Shown: positions 14,327 through 22,225 of the stretch, piece after piece | Numbering within the stretch: position 1 is the stretch's first letter | How the letters are laid out: each line of letters opens with the position of its first letter | Origin: an uncultured Collinsella sp. | Lineage (GTDB): Bacteria; Actinomycetota; Coriobacteriia; Coriobacteriales; Coriobacteriaceae | Assembly: GCA_900761995.1 (NCBI GenBank) | Contig: CAAFEY010000168.1 | Coordinates: forward strand, 1 to 35,934 | Length of the DNA stretch: 35,934 bases | Direction of reading: 5' to 3' | Notes under the pieces: generated by a model | The model's input: the letters and a program-made list of their open reading frames with translations, nothing else | What the model was told of the DNA's origin: nothing | Database searches by the model: none | Program-made: the position numbers and the translations under genes

Positions 14327-17227
14327 CTAGGTCAGTTTCACTATAGGAGCGAAGCCCTTCATTAGCTTTTTGGTCTGGCCGGTCTTCTCGAATTGCACCT
14401 CGATCATGTCTCCGGCGACCGAGATCACGGTACCCGTGCCAAAGGTCTTGTGGCTCACGGTATCGCCCGCGGCAAAGTCCTGCGATGCGCTGGCGCGATC
14501 GACCTTGCGCTCCACCGTCGGCGACACCTTGGACGACGGCTTTTTGGCTCGCGGCGCGCCCGAGCCAAAGGTCGAGGCAACACGGCCGGCATCGGGCGAG
14601 ACCCCACGATGGCGCTCGGTCCCGTAGCTGCTGCCACCAAAGAAATCGTCAAAGCTCGATCCGCCGCGCGAACCGGAACCGCCGGTCGAACGTGTATGCG
14701 AACCAAACACCTTGCCGCCATACATATCCGAGCCCATGCCCGAGCCAAAGGTGCCGTGACGGTCGCCGCGCTTCTCCCAGCCCGTGCCCTCAAAACCGGC
14801 AGAACCGATACCGCTAAACTCGATATCTTCAAACGGAATCTCGTTGAGAAAGCGTGAGCGCGGGTTGGCAGAAGTCGAGCCGTAGGTGCGACGCGTGGCC
14901 GCATAGGTCAGGAACAAGCGCTTACGGGCGCGCGTGATGGCAACGTATGCCAGGCGACGCTCCTCCTCGAGCTTACCCGGGTCATCGCTGCCGCCAAAGT
15001 CGTGCACGTGCGGGAAGATGCCCTCCTCCATGCCGGCCACGAACACCGCCGGGAACTCCAGGCCCTTGGCGGAGTGGATGGTCATCATGGTAATGGCATG
15101 CGTCTCGCCGGCCAGGGAATCCAAGTCGGAGCGCAGGGCCAGCCACTCCATGAGTGCCGGCAGCGCCTTACAGGTGAGCGGACCGTAGGTGCGCTCGATC
15201 TCGTCGGCATGCACGGCACCCGCCGGCATCTCCGTCGGCGCGGCATACGCGTTGCCCGCGATGGCGGCGGCCAGGGCATCCTGCGGTGAGAGCGCCGGAG
15301 CGGCTAGGCTATCGAGCGGATTGGAACCTGCGGCATCGCGCGCGCCGACGAGTGCCTCAAACGAGGATGCCGGGGCAGATGGCCCCGGTTCGGGCGCAGG
15401 CGCGCTCACCACGACGGGCTCGGGCTCGGCGCCGGCAGGCACGTCGGCAACACCGGCTGCGCGCAGCTCTTCTAGGCTCTCGAGCGTACCCTCGATATCC
15501 TCGTGCGTCTCCTCAAATTCGGCAGCGACGCCCAGGAATTCTTGGATGTTCTCGGCGCGGCTCTCGGACTCCATGGTGCCCTCGGCACGAAACGTCTGCA
15601 GAAGGCCCGTCTTATCGACAATCATCTCGACAACGTCCTTGAGCTCGCCGTCCATGCGGCGGCCCTCGCGCACCAGCGACACAAAGCTCGACAGGCCATT
15701 GCGCACCTTGGCACTAAACATGCCCGTCTCGGCGCACGCGATTTCGCAGGCCTGGAAGAACGAGCAGCGGTTGTCGCGCGCCAGCTGCTCGATCTTTTGG
15801 ATCGAGGTTGAGCCGATGCCGCGGCGCGGTGTGTTGATGACGCGCTTGACGCTCATCTCGTCGGCCGGGTTCACGATCATCTTGAGGTAGGCCATGACAT
15901 CGCGAATCTCGGCACGGTCGAAGAATCGCGTGCCGCCCACGATCTTGTAGGGCACGCCCGCGCGCAGAAACATATCTTCGAGAATACGCGACTGGGCGTT
16001 GGTGCGATAGAACACGGCGATATCGTCATAGCTCGTGCCTTTGGCATGCAGTTTCTCGATCTCGCCGGCAATCCAGCGGCCCTCGTCGCGCTCGTCGCTC
16101 GCCTGGAAGGCCTGGATCTTCTCGCCATCGCCCTCGGCCGTAAACAGGCGCTTGTCCTTGCGCTGCGAGTTGTGGCGCACCACGGCATTGGCGGCGCTCA
16201 GGATGTGACCCGTGGAACGATAGTTCTGCTCCAGCTTGACGGTCTTGCAGTTTTTAAAGTCCTTCTCAAAGTCCAGGATGTTGGTGATGTCGGCGCCACG
16301 CCAGCTGTAAATGGACTGGTCATCGTCGCCCACGACCATGAGGTTTTGGTACTTGGCGGCCAGCAGGTTGGCAATCTCGTACTGGACGTGGTTGGTGTCC
16401 TGATACTCGTCGACGCTAATGTAGCGGAAGCGCTCTTGGTACTTATCGAGCACCTCGGGGCGGGTGCGCAGCAGCTCGAGCGTGCGCACGAGCAGGTCAT
16501 CAAAGTCCATCGCATTGGCAGCGCGTAGGCGGCGCTCCAGCTCCAAGTAGACCTGCGCGGCCTTTTTGTCGTTGGGGCTATCGGCACTCTTGAGCATGTC
16601 CTCGGGGCCGATCATGGCGTTTTTGGCCGAGCTGATCTTGCTGCGGATCATGTTGATGGGGAACTGCTTTTGCTCAATGCCGAGCGCCTGCATAATGTCA
16701 CGCACCATGCGCTTTGAGTCATCGTCGTCGTAGATGGTGAACTGACCGGTGTAGCCCAGCAGGTCGGCGTCCTCGCGCAGCATGCGCACACACATGGCAT
16801 GGAAGGTGCACACCCACATGCCGCGGGTACCGCTGGGAATGAGCGCCGCCAAACGCTCGCGCATCTCGGCCGCGGCCTTGTTGGTAAACGTGATGGCCAG
16901 GACCTGCCAGGGCTTAACACCCAGGTCGCCGAGCATGTGCGCGATGCGGAAGGTCAGGACGCGGGTCTTACCCGAGCCCGCGCCGGCGAGGACCAGCAGC
17001 GGGCCCTCGGTAGTCAGGACCGCCTCGCGTTGGGCGGGATTGAGGCTATCGATATCGACGAGCGGCTTGGCGGGCTTGGGCGCCGGGGCCGGGGCGTCGT
17101 AGATGTCGAGCGGGACGAGCTCGGGTTCCGGCGCGGCGGGGGCGGCGTACGCATCGAGCGGCACGGGTTCCGGCGCGGGCGGCACGGGTACCGCGGTGTT
17201 TTTTTCCCAGGGCAGCGGCTGGGTCAT
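14327..17227 (-). CDS. pcrA: PcrA/UvrD-family ATP-dependent DNA helicase
   Basis: 966 residues from the ATG at 17227 (GAGGAG about 7 nt upstream); a frame extending 84 nt further lacks a ribosome site. It is an SF1A 3'-5' helicase for nucleotide-excision repair, replication restart and removal of RNA polymerase or RecA from DNA. Walker A is GAGSGKT (about 82-88), motif II DEYQD (273-277), motif III DDDQSIYSWRGA (about 301-312), EQNYRST (333-339), HSAKGLEFP (718-726), then YVAITRARKRL. The C-terminal TVSHKTFGTGTVISV segment is the Tudor-like domain that binds RNA polymerase. Two features are odd: a Pro/Ala/Glu-rich N-terminal extension of about 57 residues, and a low-complexity Ala/Pro/Glu-rich insertion at about 577-682 just before HSAKG. 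Together they explain most of the excess over the usual 720-780 residues. Confidence 0.95.
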   Translation of the reverse strand: MTQPLPWEKNTAVPVPPAPEPVPLDAYAAPAAPEPELVPLDIYDAPAPAPKPAKPLVDIDSLNPAQREAVLTTEGPLLVLAGAGSGKTRVLTFRIAHMLGDLGVKPWQVLAITFTNKAAAEMRERLAALIPSGTRGMWVCTFHAMCVRMLREDADLLGYTGQFTIYDDDDSKRMVRDIMQALGIEQKQFPINMIRSKISSAKNAMIGPEDMLKSADSPNDKKAAQVYLELERRLRAANAMDFDDLLVRTLELLRTRPEVLDKYQERFRYISVDEYQDTNHVQYEIANLLAAKYQNLMVVGDDDQSIYSWRGADITNILDFEKDFKNCKTVKLEQNYRSTGHILSAANAVVRHNSQRKDKRLFTAEGDGEKIQAFQASDERDEGRWIAGEIEKLHAKGTSYDDIAVFYRTNAQSRILEDMFLRAGVPYKIVGGTRFFDRAEIRDVMAYLKMIVNPADEMSVKRVINTPRRGIGSTSIQKIEQLARDNRCSFFQACEIACAETGMFSAKVRNGLSSFVSLVREGRRMDGELKDVVEMIVDKTGLLQTFRAEGTMESESRAENIQEFLGVAAEFEETHEDIEGTLESLEELRAAGVADVPAGAEPEPVVVSAPAPEPGPSAPASSFEALVGARDAAGSNPLDSLAAPALSPQDALAAAIAGNAYAAPTEMPAGAVHADEIERTYGPLTCKALPALMEWLALRSDLDSLAGETHAITMMTIHSAKGLEFPAVFVAGMEEGIFPHVHDFGGSDDPGKLEEERRLAYVAITRARKRLFLTYAATRRTYGSTSANPRSRFLNEIPFEDIEFSGIGSAGFEGTGWEKRGDRHGTFGSGMGSDMYGGKVFGSHTRSTGGSGSRGGSSFDDFFGGSSYGTERHRGVSPDAGRVASTFGSGAPRAKKPSSKVSPTVERKVDRASASQDFAAGDTVSHKTFGTGTVISVAGDMIEVQFEKTGQTKKLMKGFAPIVKLT

Positions 17228-17288
17228 GGGCGACTCCTCATCTGACGGACGGCGCGCCTGCGGGCAGCGCCATAGTTTGAGCCGTACC

Positions 17289-17294
17289 AGTATA
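17289..17294 (-). promoter_or_regulatory. -10 TATACT of pcrA
   Basis: TATACT on the minus strand lies about 60 nt before the pcrA ATG. TTGCGT at 17314-17319 could be a -35, but its 19-nt spacer is long. Confidence 0.4.
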
Positions 17295-17445
17295 CCGAGC
17301 CGCACGGACACCGACGCAAATCACACCACGACTCCGTGCGCTTCCATCGAGCCCGCCCCAGCAGATTTGGCGCAATGGGGTCAGGCTAGTCTGCACGAAT
17401 CAATTGACAATCACGAAACCGCCGATGTCATGGCAGCAGCAGCGA

Positions 17446-17544
17446 GCGGTGGCCGGGGCGAACAAATTGGCATGAAAAGGGGCGGCATAGACCTTCTGGT
17501 CATGCCGCCCCCTTTGAATGACAAGTTGTCGCCCCGGCCGCCGC
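17446..17544. repeat. Nested palindromic element 2, downstream of uppP, containing a probable terminator
   Basis: Outer arms 17446-17461 and 17529-17544 pair over 16 positions with one G-T. After an imperfect 14x14 internal loop, the inner arms AAAGGGGCGGCAT (17476-17488) and 17502-17514 pair with one mismatch. The tip is a bulged A, GACC, loop TTCT, GGTC. The inner tip matches element 1 (GGCATAGACCTT then GGTCATGCC). On the minus strand the inner stem is followed by TTTT 70-85 nt past the uppP stop, so it can terminate uppP. The rest of the 17228-17559 gap has no visible gene. Confidence 0.75.
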
Positions 17545-17559
17545 GCAGCGTCGACTAAG

Positions 17560-18534
17560 TTAGAGGCCGAGCATCGGCTCCAGGACGAAGAAGTACGCGA
17601 GCACCACGATGCCCAGGATGATGCGGTAGACGCCGAAGCACTTGAAGTCGTGACGGCGAACGAAGCCCATAAGCCACTTGATGGCGATAAGCGACACCAC
17701 AAAGGCGACGACGCAGCCCACGCCCAGGATGGCGATCTCGTTGGTGCCGAAGGTACCGCCCTTAATAAAGTACTTGACCAGCTTGAGCGCACTTGCGCCA
17801 AACATAACGGGAATAGCCAGGAAGAACGTGAACTTAGACGCCACCGAGCGCGTGCAGCCCAGCAGCAGGCCGCCGATGATGGTGGAGCCGGAGCGCGATG
17901 TGCCCGGCACCAGCGAGAGCACTTGGAAGCAACCGATACCCAGCGCAGTCTTCCAGCTCAGGTCCTCGAGCGTAGCAATGGAGCCAAAGTCCAGGTTATC
18001 GTCATCGTCTGCAGTGGCAGTCGCAGCGGGTGCAGCAAAATGCGCACCAGCGGGGCGTCCGCCCGCCACCACGGCACGCGAACCAAACGAACCGGCAAGA
18101 GCGGCCTGGTCGCGCTTGTTCGCGCGCCAGTTCTCGATCACGATAAACAGCACACCGTACACAATGAGCGCCAGCGCCACGACGGGAGCATTATAGAAAT
18201 GCTCCTCCATCCAGTCGTTAAGCGGCAGACCGATCGCCGCGGCGGGAATGCAGCCAAGCACAATCTTGCCCCACAGCACCCAGGTGTCGCGACGGCCCTC
18301 CTTGCCCTTACTGGGAGAAAACGGGTTAAGGTCGTAGAAGAACAGGACGCAGACGGCCAAAATGGCGCCAAGCTGAATCACGACCAGGAACATATTCCAG
18401 AACGTCTCGCTCACGTTCATCTTGACGAACTCGTCCACCAAGATCATGTGACCGGTCGACGAAACAGGCAGCCATTCGGTGATGCCCTCGACCAGGCCCA
18501 TGAAGGCAGATTTTAGAAGCTCGATGATATCCAA
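17560..18534 (-). CDS. uppP: Undecaprenyl-diphosphatase (BacA/UppP)
   Basis: A 324-residue membrane enzyme that removes a phosphate from undecaprenyl pyrophosphate to recycle the cell-wall lipid carrier; overexpression is known to give bacitracin resistance. I prefer the TTG at 18534 (GAGGGGG 5 nt upstream), which yields the family N-terminus MDIIELLK; a GTG 21 nt further out is the alternative. Catalytic motif 1, VEGITEWLPVSSTGH, holds Glu16, Glu20 and His29; motif 2 is VPGTSRSGSTI. A polar Ala/Gly/Asp-rich segment at about 140-183 is inserted between membrane helices and is not part of typical UppP. The gene stands alone and ends at a nested hairpin element. Confidence 0.95.
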   Translation of the reverse strand: MDIIELLKSAFMGLVEGITEWLPVSSTGHMILVDEFVKMNVSETFWNMFLVVIQLGAILAVCVLFFYDLNPFSPSKGKEGRRDTWVLWGKIVLGCIPAAAIGLPLNDWMEEHFYNAPVVALALIVYGVLFIVIENWRANKRDQAALAGSFGSRAVVAGGRPAGAHFAAPAATATADDDDNLDFGSIATLEDLSWKTALGIGCFQVLSLVPGTSRSGSTIIGGLLLGCTRSVASKFTFFLAIPVMFGASALKLVKYFIKGGTFGTNEIAILGVGCVVAFVVSLIAIKWLMGFVRRHDFKCFGVYRIILGIVVLAYFFVLEPMLGL

Positions 18535-18776
18535 AGGGACCCCCTCGTTAGACACCCGCCGATAGTTGTTCTGCGGACGGTTGCGGGCGATGTCCCATTA
18601 TCAACCGTTCGGCCGCGGCCGCGCCCACCCTTACCAAAAATCTTGCCCGTTCACAGAATTGCGAGCGGGCAAACCGAAATCCTTGGGTATAACTGCAACA
18701 AGATAAAGTGTCCGGCGGCCAACGCGTCGCCCGACGCACGAGCCCCGCGCCCGTGCGATAGACCAAGGAGGAAACC

Positions 18777-19214
18777 ATGAACGAGGGCTATACCAAGGTA
18801 TTTGTTTCACTCGACGGTACTGAGCAGCAGGATTTTGTGCTCGCACGCGCCATCAAGGTCGCCGCGAACAACGGCGCCAAGCTGATTATCGGCCACGTCA
18901 TCGATTCCACGGCACTCGAGAGCGCCGGTTCCTATCCGGTCGATCTGGTCAACGGCCTAGAGGAGGCATTTAAGAACTCCATCGCCAAGCAACTCGAAGA
19001 GGCCAAGGCCAATCCCGATATTCCCGAGGTCGAGGTTATGATTCGCGCCGGCCGTATTCGCGAGACGCTCAAGGACGAGATGCTCGACGTGGTCAAGCCC
19101 GACCTGGTGCTCTGCGGCGCACGCGGTCTGTCCTCGATCAAGTATGCGCTCCTGGGCTCGATTTCGACGTTCCTGCTGCGCAACACCGACTGCGACATCT
19201 TGGTCGTAAAGTAG
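18777..19214 (+). CDS. Universal stress protein (UspA family)
   Basis: A 145-residue cytoplasmic single-domain Usp. The ATP-binding loop is GARGLSSIKYALLGSIS, followed by the usual C-terminal strand DILVVK, so this is the nucleotide-binding type, acting in survival under starvation or stress. AAGGAGG precedes the ATG. It is divergent from uppP (242 nt apart). In the leader, TTGCCCG (from 18643) and CGGGCAA (to 18672) form a small hairpin. It is followed by a nested palindrome and a bidirectional terminator shared with hipA. Confidence 0.93.
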   Translation: MNEGYTKVFVSLDGTEQQDFVLARAIKVAANNGAKLIIGHVIDSTALESAGSYPVDLVNGLEEAFKNSIAKQLEEAKANPDIPEVEVMIRAGRIRETLKDEMLDVVKPDLVLCGARGLSSIKYALLGSISTFLLRNTDCDILVVK

Positions 19215-19227
19215 CGTTGCTCCCACC

Positions 19228-19320
19228 GGCCGCGGGGCCTGCGGGGTTTCCACAGGCACGTCCTCGCCGCTTCGCGGCTGCGGGATGTGCCCTTAGGAAA
19301 CCCCTCCCGGCCTCGCGGCC
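19228..19320. repeat. Nested palindromic element 3, between the usp gene and hipA
   Basis: The outer stem GGCCGCGGGGCC (19228-19239) pairs with 19309-19320 over 12 positions including one G-T. Next, GGGGTTTCC (19243-19251) pairs with GGAAACCCC (19296-19304), then GGCAC (19255-19259) with GTGCC (19287-19291), and at the tip GCCGC with GCGGC (19266-19278). The layout resembles elements 1 and 2 but the sequence is different. It lies 13 nt past the usp stop. Confidence 0.7.
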
Positions 19321-19353
19321 TTCGCAGCCTTACTTCAGCGAGTTGTCTGATAG

Positions 19354-19395
19354 AAAAATGGCGTGCCGCCCCGTTTGGGGCGGCACGTTTTGTTT
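19354..19395. terminator. Bidirectional terminator between the usp gene and hipA
   Basis: CGTGCCGCCCC pairs with GGGGCGGCACG around GTTT. It is followed by TTTTGTTT on the plus strand and, two bases after the minus-strand stem, by TTTTT. It serves the convergent usp and hipA transcripts. Confidence 0.85.
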
Positions 19396-19412
19396 GGGAT
19401 GGCACGTTTTTA

Positions 19413-20705
19413 CTATAAGGCGATCCTGCTTAGACGAGCTTGCACTTCTGGAATGATCTTCTCGAACATTACCTCCGCTTCGGGAAAACCCTCTTCTTTG
19501 AGACCGCGCGCGGCGTCTCTTAGCGCGTCTGGAACCTCATTGCAGGTATCAGCAATCATTCCGGCGACAATTCCCCCGGGCAAACCCGCCCCAATCATTT
19601 GGCTCATCACCGACCCGCGCGTTACTTCGTCAATCTTGCGGCTCCCACCAAACGAGACGCCCATCTCACGAACGAGACTGGGGTAAACCGTTGTGCACAG
19701 CACGTCATAGAGCGGCGCCAACCTCACCTGCTTCCAACTTTCGTCCCATACGAGCGACCAGTTCTTTAGATGGTTATCACAGTTACCTACGGCATAGTCG
19801 AACAGCTGGTTATAGCCGACAAGGAACCTGTCCTCCATTTGATTCGTCGACGCCCTTCGCACCGCATCGACGATAAGCCCCAGGTAATTGACGCCCGTCG
19901 GCTCATATTTAAGCTCACGCGAGACGCCCTTGGCCTGACAAACATCTTCCTGATGCAAACGGTATGGAATTGGCAATCCGTCAACCGAGCGTCCGGCATC
20001 AGACGTTACTCGGTCAAATCGCTTCACGGCGATAATTGGCTCGGCATCCTCAACTCGGATAAGAAAACACTCTTCGGCCGATAGGTCCATCAGAGAGGCG
20101 GCTCTCACGCACATCGCTTCGCACACTGTCTCGCCCGGGAACGTTTTCGACCCCGCCTTGAGAATGTGCGTGGATGGAGCCGCTCCATGAGGCAGGTACC
20201 ATCCACCACATGGGTCATCGCCCGTATGGTAGAGACCGATCTTCGCCTGAGCACCTGCAAGGGAGATTCGACTCTCTAGCGCTAAATCAAAAGCAACCTC
20301 CGCCGGTGCGTATGCCAGCCCGCTTAGCTGTTCCGCACCTATCTCTTCATAGTCCATTTCGAGGCTGTCGCCCGAAGGCTCTCGTGTCAGAACCAGGGCG
20401 CCGACGGGTTCATCGCGGACCAAATCGAGTACCTTGAAGTAATCTCCGCGTTCCGCTCGCGCCCTTTTCTCAAGGTCCCTGTTGAGCTGCCCCTCCGGAA
20501 TGATGCCGGAGAAAAAGGAACCCGTTGCGTCCGGACTAAATGTCTCGGCCGTCAACGGCAGCGAGATCGAAATCGGCGCCGCATCACCGCTCTCGAGATA
20601 TTTGGGGCTATAGGTGAATATCGGAAACCCCGCATTTTCCTCCAATATGCCGACCAGCTGGTAAGACCCATTAAACTCACGGTGAACGAACAGCGTGCCA
20701 TCCAT
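19413..20705 (-). CDS. hipA: HipA-type serine/threonine kinase toxin
   Basis: 430 residues, the full single-chain form. HipA kinases phosphorylate a cellular target, glutamyl-tRNA synthetase in E. coli, and induce persistence. SRISLAGAQAKIGL matches the autophosphorylated loop of E. coli HipA (Ser150); here Ser148 is the equivalent. The ATP lysine is Lys183 in HILKAG. The catalytic motif GNCDNHLKN has Asp310, and PLYD has the metal-binding Asp334, so the kinase looks intact. The ATG overlaps the hipB stop as TAATG, so toxin translation is coupled to the antitoxin. Base use is more AT-rich than in the flanking housekeeping genes, which suggests acquisition. Confidence 0.95.
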   Translation of the reverse strand: MDGTLFVHREFNGSYQLVGILEENAGFPIFTYSPKYLESGDAAPISISLPLTAETFSPDATGSFFSGIIPEGQLNRDLEKRARAERGDYFKVLDLVRDEPVGALVLTREPSGDSLEMDYEEIGAEQLSGLAYAPAEVAFDLALESRISLAGAQAKIGLYHTGDDPCGGWYLPHGAAPSTHILKAGSKTFPGETVCEAMCVRAASLMDLSAEECFLIRVEDAEPIIAVKRFDRVTSDAGRSVDGLPIPYRLHQEDVCQAKGVSRELKYEPTGVNYLGLIVDAVRRASTNQMEDRFLVGYNQLFDYAVGNCDNHLKNWSLVWDESWKQVRLAPLYDVLCTTVYPSLVREMGVSFGGSRKIDEVTRGSVMSQMIGAGLPGGIVAGMIADTCNEVPDALRDAARGLKEEGFPEAEVMFEKIIPEVQARLSRIAL

Positions 20706-20995
20706 TACTTCCCCCTCACCTTCAGAATAAAATCAATATCCACGATGGAGGCGTAATCGAAAATGACACCAATTTCGACCGTTGTCCGCCCCCGTTCGAT
20801 ATCACCAATCACACGAAGGCTGCGACCCGTCATAGTCGCGACGTCACGTTGAGTCAAGCCGAGCTCACGCCTTCTGAGCCTAAGGGCCTTCCCTATCTCA
20901 GAGGGATCGAAAACCGTGCGCTCCGAGAAAGCGACTTCCGACGGTTTGAGCTTGACGCGCCCATCCAGCTTTTTAATCGTTGTCACCGTTCTCAT
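20705..20995 (-). CDS. hipB: HipB-type helix-turn-helix antitoxin
   Basis: 96 residues from the ATG at 20995, chosen because GGAGG lies 4 nt upstream; an in-frame ATG 60 nt earlier falls inside the promoter region. The Cro/C1-type helix-turn-helix is at about 34-88: IGKALRLRRRELGLTQRDVA then MTGRSLRVIGDIERGR. The C-terminus IDFILKVRGK matches HipB proteins, where this tail is used in toxin contact and degradation. It is expected to bind its own promoter and, with HipA, to repress more strongly; three operator-like repeats lie just upstream. Confidence 0.93.
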   Translation of the reverse strand: MRTVTTIKKLDGRVKLKPSEVAFSERTVFDPSEIGKALRLRRRELGLTQRDVATMTGRSLRVIGDIERGRTTVEIGVIFDYASIVDIDFILKVRGK

Positions 20996-21006
20996 AACGC
21001 CTCCAG

Positions 21007-21108
21007 CTATATTCCTGCCCGTGAGCATAGTATAAAACTGTAGCACTATGTTCATGTACGGGAATATAGTGTTGACTACATTAGCAATGTTCCCGTTCGG
21101 GAATATAG
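21007..21108 (-). promoter_or_regulatory. hipBA promoter with three operator-like repeats
   Basis: Three copies of a 20-bp sequence with consensus GTTCNNGTNCGGGAATATAG are seen. Copy B (21050-21069) and copy C (21089-21108) are on the plus strand, 39 bp apart. Copy A (21007-21025) is a weaker copy on the opposite strand. Copy C contains the perfect palindrome TTCCCG-TT-CGGGAA. A minus-strand TATACT (21029-21034) lies between A and B, so the repeats flank the hipBA promoter as expected for autoregulation. HipB binding is inferred from position. Confidence 0.7.
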
Positions 21109-21172
21109 CTGCCGAAAAGCCTGATTTCTTCTTAAATGGGAAGATCCTGAACGTCTACGCTATACGGGCTAA

Positions 21173-22216
21173 CTACTCAAAGTATTGGAACTTGTTGGTT
21201 GAGAAGGCAAACGTGACAACAAAGCCTTCGCCGGGCTCGGATGCCGCGGTGACGTCGATGCCCATCTTGGAGCACAGGCGCGCCACCAGGTAGAGGCCGA
21301 TGCCCGTTGCGCGCTTGGTGGTGCGGCCGTTGTCGCCGGTAAAGCCCTTCTCGAACACGCGCGGCAGGTCGGCCGCGCTCACGCCGCAGCCGTTGTCCGC
21401 GACGGTGAGCTCGATGCGTTCGCTCGCCAGGCCCTCGTCCAGCAACGCGCCCGAAAACACGATCTTCGCGCCGTCCTCGCGCGCATATTTAATACTGTTC
21501 TGAATAAGCTGGCCCAGAATAAACTCGAGCCATTTCTCGTCGGTAAAGACCTCGAAGTCGAGGTTCTCGCACACCGGGGCCACGTGCGCCGCGATGAGCT
21601 CACGCGCGTTGGCCTTAATCGCGCCCGTCACCAGGGTCTTAAGATCCCAGCGGCGAATCAGGTAGTCGCGCTCCACGACTTCCGAGCGCGCGTAGTACAG
21701 CGCCTGGTCGATATAGCGCTCCACGCGAGCCAGCTCACGGCCCAGGTCATCCACGCGCGACAGGTCGTCTTCGCTGCCGTCCAGGTTTTCCAAAATCAGG
21801 TGGGCCGCCGCCAGGGGCAGCTTGGCCTCGTGGACCCAGCTCTCAATATAGTCGCGATAGTCATCGGTCTGACGCCGGCCTTCGGCAACCTCGTCGCAAG
21901 CAGCTTTGCCCACGCGACGCAAGACCTCGTACTCGAGCTCGCCCTCGGCATAGGTCGGGCATTGCACCATCTCCTGCACCCATGCGGGACTCTCGAGCTC
22001 CTCGGCCGCACGCTCCAGCTGACGCAGAAAACGGCGACGGCGCGCGTACTCGACCACGATGCCGAGCATACCAAAGATAAAGGACACGCCGACCGCCACG
22101 ACCACAATAGATGTCGAAGCACCGGCGACCGTCAGCACAAAGCAGCTCAGCAGCACGCCGCACGTCCACACGGCGACGGGAAGCAGCGCATCTTTAAAGA
22201 ACTTGCCAAACGACAT
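21173..22216 (-). CDS. Intramembrane-sensing histidine kinase (BceS/LiaS-like)
   Basis: 347 residues. Two closely spaced membrane helices (about 12-32 and 36-56) with almost no extracellular loop mark the intramembrane-sensing class, which usually responds to cell-wall-active peptides through a partner ABC transporter. The phospho-acceptor is His129 in ESWVHEAKLPLA, the typical BceS-type box. ATP-binding motifs are LIQNSIKYA, DNGCGVS and GIGLYLV. It starts 9 nt after the response-regulator stop, so the two are co-transcribed. No BceAB-type transporter gene is beside them. Confidence 0.92.
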   Translation of the reverse strand: MSFGKFFKDALLPVAVWTCGVLLSCFVLTVAGASTSIVVVAVGVSFIFGMLGIVVEYARRRRFLRQLERAAEELESPAWVQEMVQCPTYAEGELEYEVLRRVGKAACDEVAEGRRQTDDYRDYIESWVHEAKLPLAAAHLILENLDGSEDDLSRVDDLGRELARVERYIDQALYYARSEVVERDYLIRRWDLKTLVTGAIKANARELIAAHVAPVCENLDFEVFTDEKWLEFILGQLIQNSIKYAREDGAKIVFSGALLDEGLASERIELTVADNGCGVSAADLPRVFEKGFTGDNGRTTKRATGIGLYLVARLCSKMGIDVTAASEPGEGFVVTFAFSTNKFQYFE

Positions 22217-22225
22217 AGCCGGCCC

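Noticed and set aside
14229..17544. The bracketing palindromes as integron attC sites
   Set aside because: The bulged base and nested arms recall attC, but the conserved R sites are missing, there is no integrase, and pcrA is a core gene in reverse orientation to a cassette array.
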